Below are positions 34,421-41,835 of a stretch of 64,000 bases of DNA, one piece after another. The notes below the pieces were generated by a model that did no database searches, was not told the origin of the DNA, and was given only the letters and a program-made list of their open reading frames with translations. Position 1 is the first letter of the stretch. Each line of letters opens with the position of its first letter. This DNA is from Polyangiaceae bacterium (GTDB lineage Bacteria; Myxococcota_A; Polyangia; Polyangiales; Polyangiaceae), in assembly GCA_020633205.1 (NCBI GenBank), contig JACKEB010000013.1, positions 124,001-188,000 on the forward strand, given 5' to 3'. Position numbers and translations under genes: made by a program.

Positions 34421-35488
34421 ATGGAGCCAGCGGACTATACGGGACGACTGCTCGGGGGCAGGTACGTAATCGGCGCATTGCTCGGTGTCGGGGGTTTCGG
34501 CGGCGTTTATGCGGGGCAACACTCCGTGACGGAGCGCGACGTTGCGATCAAGTTGTTGTGGCCGGATTTCGCTCAGGCACCCGACTTCCGGAAGCGTTTC
34601 GTCCGGGAGTGTCGCTTGGCCGCCCGCGTGGGCTCTGAATACGTGGTTGACGTGCTCGACGCTGGGTTCGACGAGCACCTCGGCCAGCCGTTTCTGGTCA
34701 TGGAGCGCCTGAGGGGCGAGAACCTGGGCGAGCGTTTGATTCGCAAGGGGCGTTTCTCCGCGGAACAGACTTCGTTCTATCTGGGGTGCGCTGCTGCAGC
34801 GCTGGAACGCACGCATCAGAAGCACGTCGTACACGGTGATCTGAAGCCCGGTAACCTGTTCCTCACGACTCGGCCTGGAGGGACGCCGATAGTCAAAGTA
34901 CTCGACTTTGGAGTCGCCAAGCTGGTGGGGCCGACTGGGCTTGCAAACTCCAGCCACTCCATGGGCACGCCGCTCTTCATGGCTCCCGAGCAGCTGCGTG
35001 GCGGCGCTTCCAGCGCTGCTGCGGACATCTATGCCTTGGGACAAGTGGCTTACTCGATGCTCGTAGGGGGTGAGTATTTTCGCGCGGAACAGCAGGCTTG
35101 CGGCAGCGTGGTTGAGTTGGTGGAGCGGCTACAGGGTGGTGTGCGCGAGAAGGCGGGGACCCGTGCCGCCTTGCGCGGCGTCGAGCTGCCGCAGGCTTTT
35201 GACGACTGGTTTGCCGGAATGACCGCACTGGATCCCGGGCTGCGTCCCTCGGACTCTCGATGCGCGATTCTCGAGCTGGCGGAGCTACTTGGCGTTGATC
35301 CTCCGCGACCGCTTGCGCCGCTGCGCACGGAAGCCGCGCTCGCCGTCAGCTGGGACGAGGAGGAACGCAGCCAGCCGCGCGGAGAGCCAGTGCAGCCGAT
35401 TTCCGAAGAGACCGCTCGCGTCACTGTGGAACTGCCGGACGACGGTACCGCGCTGAACCCCGCGAACGCCCGACGCACGCGTCAGTGA
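34421..35488 (+). CDS. Ser/Thr protein kinase with HGD instead of HRD
   Basis: A 355-residue cytoplasmic Hanks-type kinase without a membrane helix. It has GVGGFGGVYAG (22-32), Lys44 in VAIKLL, Glu64, the catalytic loop VVHGDLKPGN (136-145), DFG (162-164) and GTPLFMAPEQ (182-191). The Arg of HRD is Gly here, while catalytic Asp140 and Asn145 remain. It is thus an arginine-less (non-RD) kinase whose activity may not depend on activation-loop phosphorylation. The C-terminal 60 residues look disordered and include Thr-rich segments suitable for phosphorylation. It lies beside a sigma-54-driven secreted protein gene and an FHA-type activator gene, a context that suggests a signalling link. Confidence 0.92.
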   Translation: MEPADYTGRLLGGRYVIGALLGVGGFGGVYAGQHSVTERDVAIKLLWPDFAQAPDFRKRFVRECRLAARVGSEYVVDVLDAGFDEHLGQPFLVMERLRGENLGERLIRKGRFSAEQTSFYLGCAAAALERTHQKHVVHGDLKPGNLFLTTRPGGTPIVKVLDFGVAKLVGPTGLANSSHSMGTPLFMAPEQLRGGASSAAADIYALGQVAYSMLVGGEYFRAEQQACGSVVELVERLQGGVREKAGTRAALRGVELPQAFDDWFAGMTALDPGLRPSDSRCAILELAELLGVDPPRPLAPLRTEAALAVSWDEEERSQPRGEPVQPISEETARVTVELPDDGTALNPANARRTRQ

Positions 35489-35518
35489 GGCGCGGGGGGG
35501 GAGGAGACCCCGCGCCTC
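35487..35518. terminator. Strong hairpin between convergent genes
   Basis: GAGGCGCGGGG (35487-35497) pairs perfectly with CCCCGCGCCTC (35508-35518), an 11-bp all-matching stem with a 10-nt purine loop. It overlaps the stop codon of the kinase gene and lies just before the stop of the oppositely oriented gene. There is no T-run on either side, but the position suits a bidirectional terminator. Confidence 0.65.
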
Positions 35519-35530
35519 GGAACGCATCTG

Positions 35531-35965
35531 CTAGCCGGTGATTGCCCAGGGGCCGTAGACCTTGTTGATCTTGCACTCTTGGTCGCCAGACACCTGGCGA
35601 TTGTTCCCGACGATCACCGCCGACCAGTTCCCCGCGGCATCGCGAACCTTGTAGTGAAAGCGCACCTTGTCGATGTTCCGTCCTTCGACTCCGGAGAGAT
35701 TGTCCCCGTTCGTGGTACACGTCGCGCCCGGTGAGCAGGTCTCGTTGGGGACGTCCTCGTTGCGCCACTTGCCGTCGTGTTCGCTGTGATGTTCCACCCT
35801 CACGACCTGGATGTCGCGGTTGTCTGGGTGGCTGTTGGTGAACTTGAACTTCACGTTCTTGCAGGTGTTGGCTCCTGCCTGGGCTTCCGGGGCCGCTCCA
35901 AGGAAGGCCGCGGCCAACGCACCAACGAATGTCACACCAGCGAGTAGTTGCTTGAACTTGTACAT
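35531..35965 (-). CDS. Small secreted protein, sigma-54-controlled
   Basis: A 144-residue protein with a classical signal peptide (n-region MYKFKQ, hydrophobic core, cleavage after EAQAG, about residue 30). The mature part of about 114 residues is mostly polar beta-type sequence with three Cys (Cys35 and a CSPGATC pair), a His/Glu/Asp patch (VEHHSEHDGKWRNED) and no known domain. ATG 35965 is preceded by GAGGG at a good distance; the frame open upstream of it is not coding-like. A near-perfect -24/-12 promoter lies about 50 bp upstream. Divergent to it is an FHA-type sigma-54 activator gene, the obvious candidate regulator. Function unknown. Confidence 0.85.
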   Translation of the reverse strand: MYKFKQLLAGVTFVGALAAAFLGAAPEAQAGANTCKNVKFKFTNSHPDNRDIQVVRVEHHSEHDGKWRNEDVPNETCSPGATCTTNGDNLSGVEGRNIDKVRFHYKVRDAAGNWSAVIVGNNRQVSGDQECKINKVYGPWAITG

Positions 35966-36016
35966 TTCGAATTCCCTCTTTTGATTTCGGCCCTTTTGGC
36001 CGTCGCTAGTCCCTTC

Positions 36017-36032
36017 AGCAACGGTCGTGCCG
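36017..36032 (-). promoter_or_regulatory. Sigma-54 (-24/-12) promoter
   Basis: Read on the minus strand, CGGCACGACCGTTGCT matches TGGCACG-N4-TTGCW with a single mismatch at the first base. GG and GC have exact spacing. The predicted start point is near 36006, leaving about a 40-nt leader before the ATG at 35965. Confidence 0.8.
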
Positions 36033-36226
36033 AGGCCCAATACCGACTGTTTGCGGGGTATTTGCGCCGTGGTGGCTTCGAAGTGGTTCGCTCGGGTAAC
36101 GCATCGAGGAGCCAAGTGTGTGGTGCGGGTACCACTCGGGATGAGGTGGCTGTGGGCGAGGGAGCCGACTGCTCTCGACTGTTCAGTCGCCGTCGCGGAG
36201 ATGAAAGAAGCCGTGCGGAAATATAA

Positions 36227-36260
36227 CTGGGTGCCAGGAGCTACGGTGTATCGGTGCCAG
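36227..36260. promoter_or_regulatory. GGTGCCAG direct repeats, possible activator sites
   Basis: GGTGCCAG occurs at 36230-36237 and 36253-36260, 23 bp apart (about two helical turns). The first is inside CTGG-GTG-CCAG, an inverted repeat. They lie about 200 bp upstream of the -24/-12 promoter. The motif resembles the TGTGCCA half-site before the Cys-rich genes. Confidence 0.3.
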
Positions 36261-36366
36261 TCGCTCGTGAGCGCCCACGCGGCGCACCAAGCTACACGCG
36301 AAACCGCGTGATACTCCGGGCAACGGACTGGGGGTTGGAAGCGCCTTGACGGCCCCGCCCCCTCGC

Positions 36367-36378
36367 GGCACAAGTGCC
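36367..36378. promoter_or_regulatory. GGCAC-AA-GTGCC palindrome at the start of the activator gene
   Basis: A perfect 5-2-5 inverted repeat ending 4 nt before ATG 36383. It shares the GGCAC/GTGCC arms with the palindrome at 371-386. It could be an autoregulatory site; this is inference. Confidence 0.3.
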
Positions 36379-36382
36379 CCAC

Positions 36383-37735
36383 ATGGGGTCTGAGCTCACG
36401 ATTGACCTGGCGGAGGCGCTGAGCTCCCGCGGCGTCCGCATGAAGCTGGTCGTGCTCGACGGACCCGACGCTGGAGCGGAGTGCGCTCTGGATGCCGAGG
36501 TCATCGTGGGCGCAGATGCTGGCGCGAACCTGGTGCTAGGGGATGCCGCGGTCTCGCGGCGTCACGCGAGCTTCACTTGCTCTGGCGGCCGAGTCTTCGT
36601 TCGGGACCTGCAGAGTCGGAATGGCACTTTCCTTGGCGCAACCAGGATTGGCGAAGCGGAGGTCACCCTTGGCGCGGTGCTGCGCCTGGGGGGGACGACG
36701 CTCAGCATCCAGCCGCGGCTACAGGTTCGGGAGGTGCAGCCAGCGACGAGTCGCCGCTTCGGTCGCTTGGTTGGCGAATCAGTCGCGATGCGGGAGATCT
36801 TTTCCGTACTCGAGCGAGTTGCGGACACCGATGTCACCTTGCTCGTGGAGGGAGAAAGCGGAACCGGCAAGGAGCTCGTAGCCCAGTCGGTTCACGAGGC
36901 CTCCTCGAGATCGAGCACGCCTATCGTGACGTTCGACTGTGGTGCTGTGCCGGTCAACCTCGCGGAGACGGAGCTCTTTGGCCACAAGCGCGGGGCCTTC
37001 TCAGGTGCTCTCGCGGACCGCATCGGAGCGTTCGAGCAGGCAGACGGCGGGACCATCTTTCTGGACGAGATCGGCGAGTTGCCACTGGATCTTCAGCCGC
37101 GACTGTTGCGTGTCCTGGAAACGGGCGAGATCCGCAGAGTGGGTGAGAACAACATGCGGCGTGTAAACGTGCGCGTCATCGCTGCAACCAATCGCGACCT
37201 TCACGCCGAGGTGAGGCGAGGGAATTTCCGAGGGGATTTGCTCTACCGACTTGAGGTGATTCGGCTGCGCATCCCCCCGCTTCGTCATCGTCCTGAGGAC
37301 ATACCTGGCCTGGTGCAGGTGCTCCTGGACGGCAAGGTCTCCGACTCGGAACTCGGGGGCGAGAACCTGCGGTTGCTGCAGGGCTACGCCTGGCCGGGGA
37401 ACGTTCGCGAGCTGCGCAATGTCCTCACTCGCGCCCTCGCCCTCGCCTCAAGCGCCCGGCCAGCGTTTGCTGATCTTCTGATCAATCTGGGCCCAGCCGC
37501 CAGCAGTCCCGCGCACCTGGGCATCCAGTTCCCCGGAGTGGCGTCCCACCTGCCATACCGGGAGGCGAAATCGCAGCTCTTGGAGAGCTTTGACCGTGCC
37601 TACCTGGATGCCCTGCTTCAGCGCTATCCCGACAACCACTCCAAGGCTGCAAGCGCGGCCGGCCTGAGCCGGAAGCACCTCTACGAACTGTTGAAGCGTG
37701 CGGGCGAAGGTGGCGACCCACCCGACGAAGACTGA
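36383..37735 (+). CDS. FHA-domain sigma-54-dependent transcriptional activator
   Basis: A 450-residue enhancer-binding protein. An N-terminal FHA domain (about 20-112) with SRRHASF and SRNGTFLG replaces the usual receiver domain. The AAA+ domain (about 128-350) has Walker A GESGTGKE (157-164), the sigma-54-contacting loop GAFSGA (205-210; the T to S change is tolerated in the family), Walker B GTIFLDEIGE and the arginine-finger region. A C-terminal helix-turn-helix (about 395-435, KAASAAGLSRKHLYELLKR) binds DNA. FHA domains bind phosphothreonine, so a Ser/Thr kinase should provide the signal, and one is encoded two genes away. It is divergent from the sigma-54-promoted secreted protein gene. 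GTG 36374 is an alternative start. Confidence 0.96.
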   Translation: MGSELTIDLAEALSSRGVRMKLVVLDGPDAGAECALDAEVIVGADAGANLVLGDAAVSRRHASFTCSGGRVFVRDLQSRNGTFLGATRIGEAEVTLGAVLRLGGTTLSIQPRLQVREVQPATSRRFGRLVGESVAMREIFSVLERVADTDVTLLVEGESGTGKELVAQSVHEASSRSSTPIVTFDCGAVPVNLAETELFGHKRGAFSGALADRIGAFEQADGGTIFLDEIGELPLDLQPRLLRVLETGEIRRVGENNMRRVNVRVIAATNRDLHAEVRRGNFRGDLLYRLEVIRLRIPPLRHRPEDIPGLVQVLLDGKVSDSELGGENLRLLQGYAWPGNVRELRNVLTRALALASSARPAFADLLINLGPAASSPAHLGIQFPGVASHLPYREAKSQLLESFDRAYLDALLQRYPDNHSKAASAAGLSRKHLYELLKRAGEGGDPPDED

Positions 37736-37737
37736 TT

Positions 37738-38103
37738 CTAGCTGCGGGCGATCTCGAGGTTCTTGTCGATGGCCTCGAGGTCTTTGCGGGCAAGCGCCAG
37801 GTTCGACTTCTTTCGGTCGAGGACGACGTAGAGGAACATCGTCGTGCCGACCATGCGGATCAGGTGATACTGCGAGTTCAGCGTGATCAGGATGTCCTCG
37901 ATCTTGTCAGGTAGACCCAGCTTGTCGCGGATCTTCTTCTTCGCGCGCACGACCTCAGCGTTGCCGGCAGCCGCGAGCTCGAGGTCAAAGCCAGGATTGC
38001 CCACGATGCCGAGTGCCAGACCGCTCTCGAAGTCAACCAGGGCGGCTCCCAAGCAACCATCGGTCTCCATGCACTTTTGAACGGAAGTCTTGATGTCAGC
38101 CAC
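37738..38103 (-). CDS. Roadblock/LC7-like small protein
   Basis: A 121-residue cytoplasmic protein starting at GTG 38103, which is preceded by AAAGGAG at 7 nt. The pattern of one N-terminal helix, CLGAALVDFESGLALGIV, a central helix with AAAGNAEVVRAKKKI, paired strands DILITLNSQYHLIRMV and TTMFLYVVLDR, and a last helix ARKDLEAIDKNLE fits the Roadblock/LC7 fold. Myxobacteria use such proteins as MglB-type GTPase-activating partners and as stand-alone dimers. No MglA-like GTPase is visible nearby. It is convergent with the activator gene (2-bp gap), so its role in that circuit is only suggested. Confidence 0.75.
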   Translation of the reverse strand: MADIKTSVQKCMETDGCLGAALVDFESGLALGIVGNPGFDLELAAAGNAEVVRAKKKIRDKLGLPDKIEDILITLNSQYHLIRMVGTTMFLYVVLDRKKSNLALARKDLEAIDKNLEIARS

Positions 38104-39037
38104 TACGTTTCTCCTTTGAAATTGCCCGGCCAGCTCATTGGCCGGTCTTTGATTATGACCTGGTCGTCTTTGCGGGAGCAGCGACAATTCCAGGTATTGG
38201 TTGTTTGCTTGGATAGCTTGATTTCCGCAAGGATATAGATTCGGCGTCTAGAACTCCACTATCTCCGTCGCCGGCTCTTGATTCGGCTGCGCCTGTTGCA
38301 GTTGTTGTTTGCGGATCGCTCTGCCTGACGTCTGTCAGCATTGCGGATCTGATGCCAACTGTTGCGGCCGGCCGCGAAGGGCCGTTCGGCAGTCGACGCT
38401 GGCGCCGCCGAGCGCGAAGTACGACCATACACCGTACGGCTCCCATCTGACGCGCTGACTGCTGGCAGTTCGCTATGTTGTGGCAACCTTTCTCTCGGTC
38501 CTGCTGGGAATCGCGCTTGCATCCTCGACCACTGCGCTGAAGTACTCGTGCTCGCAGGAGTGCTGCATGCCGCTCGGGTCGATGGTTGTTGGGGCGTTGG
38601 TCCTTGGGGAGGCGCGGCTTCCTCCAGGGTAGTCCTGGAAGCCGTCAGCTCGTCGATCTTTGTTGGGACGGCCGGCTGCAATTAGCAAGGGTGCTGTCGG
38701 AATCCGACTTGTTGGCGGATTCCGTCGGCGGCTTTGGCCAGGCCCGTCGGCGCTTCCCTCGGGGATTCCCCATCCGAGACAGGTGTGGGTGCAGAAGTTC
38801 AGTACCGCGCGGTAATCAGGTTCCGGCGGATCCCTCGACGTATCTAACATGGAAACAGCGAGCGGACGCTTTGCGCCTCCTCCGGGCTGCTTCTGGGCCA
38901 CCCGCCAGGCCTGCATTGGTTCGTGGGTACTTCATGAAGTGAGCCAAGCGGTACGGCATCTCGAAAGCGTCGCTCGCGCGCGGCGACGACCAGCAAATTT
39001 GGCCTTGATGCGAGAGCCATGGCTAGGAAGGTGGCAG
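38104..39037. other. 934-bp region without a convincing gene
   Basis: Open frames exist on both strands (the longest about 147 codons at 38473-38916 minus), but none has a recognisable domain, a ribosome-binding site or the third-position G/C bias of the neighbours. The sequence is visibly richer in A/T. It holds inverted repeats at 38696-38723 and 38758-38778. It could carry a decayed gene or a regulatory RNA; nothing is firm. Confidence 0.5.
38696..38723. repeat. Nested inverted repeats
   Basis: GTCGG-AAT-CCGAC (38696-38708) is a perfect palindrome. GGAATCCG (38699-38706) also pairs with CGGATTCC (38716-38723) across 9 nt, so two alternative hairpins share one arm. Significance unknown. 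Confidence 0.5.
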
Positions 39038-40816
39038 ATGTGTGCAAAGCTCCGACACGGCCTCGCTCTGCTCTTGGGACTCCTGCTGTTTGCCTGGGCT
39101 CCGGGAGCACTGGCTTGGATTGAGACATCGGTGCGCTCCGACCTGGTCACGGTCGAGGTCGCTCGCGATGGCACCGCGGTGGTCACTCACGAGCTCATCA
39201 TGCGCGTTCGAGGCGGGCCGCTGAAGAGCTTTGAGCTCGCGGGAGTAGATGGTGACGCCGAGGTGCTGCCAAACGCCAGCGTGACCAACACACGTGCTGG
39301 AGCTGGGGTGAGCGACAGCACACCGCTGTTAATCGAGAAGAGCGAGGACGGTTCGCTCAAGATCGAGATCGACAACGAGAAGGGGCTGCGGCGGGGCCGT
39401 TACCTCTTCCGCTTCGCTTACAAGACGAACCTCGTCGGACGTGACCTGATCACGGCCAAAGGAGCGGGTGTCGAGCTGCGCTGGGTGGGACCTCGCCTGG
39501 AGAGCGGCGTCGACTCGGCCAAGGTCGTGTTTCGGCTGCCTCGAGCTGCCAAGCCTCCTCACGTGCCTGACGTGCAGTCGCCGAGCGCGGGGATCGGCAT
39601 GAGCGAGGAGTTTGACGGCGTCTTCCTCAGCAACCTGAGCCGCGAGGGCGAAATCGATGTGCTCGAGGTGGTGCGGCCCCACGTGGCGAAGGGGGAACCC
39701 GTCGTCTGGCGCGTCCAGGCCGATGCGGGCGCGTTCGACGCGTTCTCTCAAGAAGCCGGCGCTGAAGAGCCGGTTCTGGTGGAGGCTCAAGGGCCCCACG
39801 GGCTGCCGCGAGCAGCGCTGTGGGCTGGGGCTGCGCTCGCCGCGCTGCTGTACGCGTTGCTGGTTGCGCTGAAGGCGCGTGCCGTATCGCTCGCGTGCAC
39901 CGCTCGAGAGGCTCGTGCCCGGGTGCTCTTGCCGCTGCCAGCGCCCCTCCGAGGAGCGCTCGCTGGGATCATCCTGGGTGCCGCTGTCGTCGTGGGTGTG
40001 CTTCTAGACCAGCCGACGGGCTTTGGGGTGCTCTTGGTGCTGAGCATGCTGTGCGCTAGCCACCTAACACCGCGCCTGAGTCAGGTGATTCGCGGACCAG
40101 GGTCTTGGCGAGGCCTCGAGCCACGCTGGCTCCGCGCGGATTCAAGTGAGGCGAGCCTTCCAGGTCGCTTCTTGGACACTGGACGGCTGCCAGGGTTCTT
40201 CACCTTCGTGTTGCTGCTCGGCGCGTTCGGGGCTGTTGCCGTGCTGGTGTTCAAGCGTTCGCCCTACTTCGGCATGATGGTCGCGATGGGCTCCGCCAGC
40301 CTGTTGCCGATCTTCTGTACTGGGCGTGCTGGTGAGCTGCCTCCGGATCCCGTCGCACGCCCCCGGCGTCTGCTGCGGTACTTGATCAAGAAGCTCGCGA
40401 AGCGTCGCGGTGTCGACGCCCGCCTCGTTGGGCGCTTCCCGGAAGGCAGCGAAGTTCCCGACGAGCTACGCCTAGAGGTTCTACCGCGCCGAGGGCTCAG
40501 GGGGCTCAGGGCGATCGAAGTGGGCCTCGAGTATCACCAGACCGGCACGGGCCCCGTCGGGATGCCCTGTGTCATCGTGCGCGTGCAAGACGAGTCCGCG
40601 GCCTATTCGGCGCTGCCGCGCAGCGTGGTGTGGACCCGTGGTCGTGATGAGGACGAACGGGTAACGATTCTCCGACCGAAGCTCCCGACCTACAGCATGA
40701 CTCTCGCGCTCGTGGAGCGGCTACTCGTGGTGCTTGCCGCGCGGAAGCGTAGGCCAGCTCCGGGCGCGCCCAAATCCGTGCGGGTCAACCAGGCACCGGT
40801 GCCCCACGCCGCGTAG
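39038..40816 (+). CDS. Membrane protein with N-terminal extracytoplasmic domain (DUF2207-like layout)
   Basis: A 592-residue protein. ATG 39038 follows AGGAAGG and begins a signal peptide ending near GALA (about 26); ATG 39008 is an alternative. The first 240 residues form a beta-rich extracytoplasmic domain beginning IETSVRSDLVTVEVARDGTAVVTHEL, a layout like the DUF2207 family. Hydrophobic segments follow at about 262-282, 310-345 and 390-435. A basic cytoplasmic region (ARPRRLLRYLIKKLAKRRG) and a C-terminal domain with a second basic tail complete it. No enzymatic motif is seen. The family assignment is tentative. It is convergent with the pseudouridine synthase gene. Confidence 0.8.
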   Translation: MCAKLRHGLALLLGLLLFAWAPGALAWIETSVRSDLVTVEVARDGTAVVTHELIMRVRGGPLKSFELAGVDGDAEVLPNASVTNTRAGAGVSDSTPLLIEKSEDGSLKIEIDNEKGLRRGRYLFRFAYKTNLVGRDLITAKGAGVELRWVGPRLESGVDSAKVVFRLPRAAKPPHVPDVQSPSAGIGMSEEFDGVFLSNLSREGEIDVLEVVRPHVAKGEPVVWRVQADAGAFDAFSQEAGAEEPVLVEAQGPHGLPRAALWAGAALAALLYALLVALKARAVSLACTAREARARVLLPLPAPLRGALAGIILGAAVVVGVLLDQPTGFGVLLVLSMLCASHLTPRLSQVIRGPGSWRGLEPRWLRADSSEASLPGRFLDTGRLPGFFTFVLLLGAFGAVAVLVFKRSPYFGMMVAMGSASLLPIFCTGRAGELPPDPVARPRRLLRYLIKKLAKRRGVDARLVGRFPEGSEVPDELRLEVLPRRGLRGLRAIEVGLEYHQTGTGPVGMPCVIVRVQDESAAYSALPRSVVWTRGRDEDERVTILRPKLPTYSMTLALVERLLVVLAARKRRPAPGAPKSVRVNQAPVPHAA

Positions 40817-40870
40817 GGCGGAAAGCTTTCGTTCAGGCGACTCTACAACTCCTGGCGCCTGCCGAGCGCT

Positions 40871-41791
40871 CTAGGCTCCGAGACTCTCGAGCTCTGGAGG
40901 CACGGGTGCTTTGACGTCTAGCGCGTAAGGCGCCGCACCGGAGACCTTGATCCGCACGGCATGAAGCGCCAGGCGGGGAGCGAGGGCCGTGACCTCCGGG
41001 GGTGCGTACATCTCGTCTCCGAGGAGCGGGCAGCCGATGTGCGCCATGTGCACGCGCACTTGATGTCGATACGCCCGGTGCACCCAGAGGCTCACCAGGC
41101 TGACTTCTCCGCTTGAGTTCGTCGATCTCTCGAGCACCTCGTAACCTGTGGTGGCGTCGTAGTTGCCGCCCACTGCCACCTCGCGGCTGCGGCGAGGGTC
41201 CGGGCCGAGCTGGGTTTGGATGCTGCCCCTTGGTTCTTCGGGACTGCCGCTCACCCACGCAAGGTACCATTTGGTGATCGCGTCCTGTTCGTGGCGCGCC
41301 TGCAGGGCAGCAAAGGCTTCTCGGGTCCGCGCAGCCAGCACCACGCCGCTGGTGGCGCTGTCCAAGCGATGCAGCAGGCCCGGTTCGCGTTTCGCGTGTC
41401 CCACGTCACGCATTTCAGGGTAGCGACCGAGCAACGCACCCGCGAGGCTGCCTTTTTCGAGTGTGCTGAGGGGGGCAGTGGGTTGCCCCGCTGGCTTGTT
41501 CAGAACAACGAGCGCTGGCGTTTCCAGGAGGATATGCAGGGGAGCACCAGGCTCAGGTACTAGGTCAAGGGGCGGGCGCAAGAGCTCGACCTTCTGCCCT
41601 GTCTCTACCAGTCGAGAACCGCGCTTCTCCAGGCGCCCGTTTAGCGCGACGCGGGCTTCGGAAAGAGCCGCCTTGGCTTGGCGGCGTCCGACTCCCAGCA
41701 CCTGCGCCAGGTACACATCCAGGCGAACTCCGGCGTCGGTCGATTTGACCTCTTCGCTGACGAGCTCGAGCCCGTCTCGTTCCTCGAGCAT
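40871..41791 (-). CDS. RluA-family pseudouridine synthase
   Basis: A 306-residue enzyme that isomerises uridine to pseudouridine in RNA. An S4 RNA-binding domain (about 20-70, VRLDVYLAQVLGVGRRQAKAALSEARVALNG) is followed by the RluA catalytic domain. This has VVLNKPAGQPTAP, the catalytic motif LLHRLDSATSGVVL with Asp144, and the late segments HQVRVHMAHIGCPLLGDEMY and LALHAVRI. Length and order match RluA/RluC/RluD-type enzymes; which rRNA or tRNA site is modified cannot be told. It is cytoplasmic and a single gene. Confidence 0.95.
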   Translation of the reverse strand: MLEERDGLELVSEEVKSTDAGVRLDVYLAQVLGVGRRQAKAALSEARVALNGRLEKRGSRLVETGQKVELLRPPLDLVPEPGAPLHILLETPALVVLNKPAGQPTAPLSTLEKGSLAGALLGRYPEMRDVGHAKREPGLLHRLDSATSGVVLAARTREAFAALQARHEQDAITKWYLAWVSGSPEEPRGSIQTQLGPDPRRSREVAVGGNYDATTGYEVLERSTNSSGEVSLVSLWVHRAYRHQVRVHMAHIGCPLLGDEMYAPPEVTALAPRLALHAVRIKVSGAAPYALDVKAPVPPELESLGA

Positions 41792-41835
41792 CGCCTAGTG
41801 TCCTGTCTCCGTAGTTCGCTGCCAGACTCGCCTGA

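Larger units (their letters stand above)
35966..36382. other. Intergenic region between the sigma-54 target and its candidate activator gene
   Basis: This 417-bp divergent intergenic region has no coding-like frame. It holds the -24/-12 promoter (36017-36032), GGTGCCAG direct repeats (36230-36237, 36253-36260) and a GGCACAAGTGCC palindrome at its far end, all reasonable places for activator binding. Confidence 0.6.

Noticed and set aside
38586..38942. A 118-codon plus-strand frame as a remnant transposase or toxin
   Set aside because: No recognisable motif or ribosome-binding site and no terminal inverted repeats; kept only as non-coding sequence.
40834..40861. CAGGCG...CGCCTG hairpin between convergent genes
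   Set aside because: A 6-bp stem with a 16-nt loop and no T-run; too weak to call a terminator.
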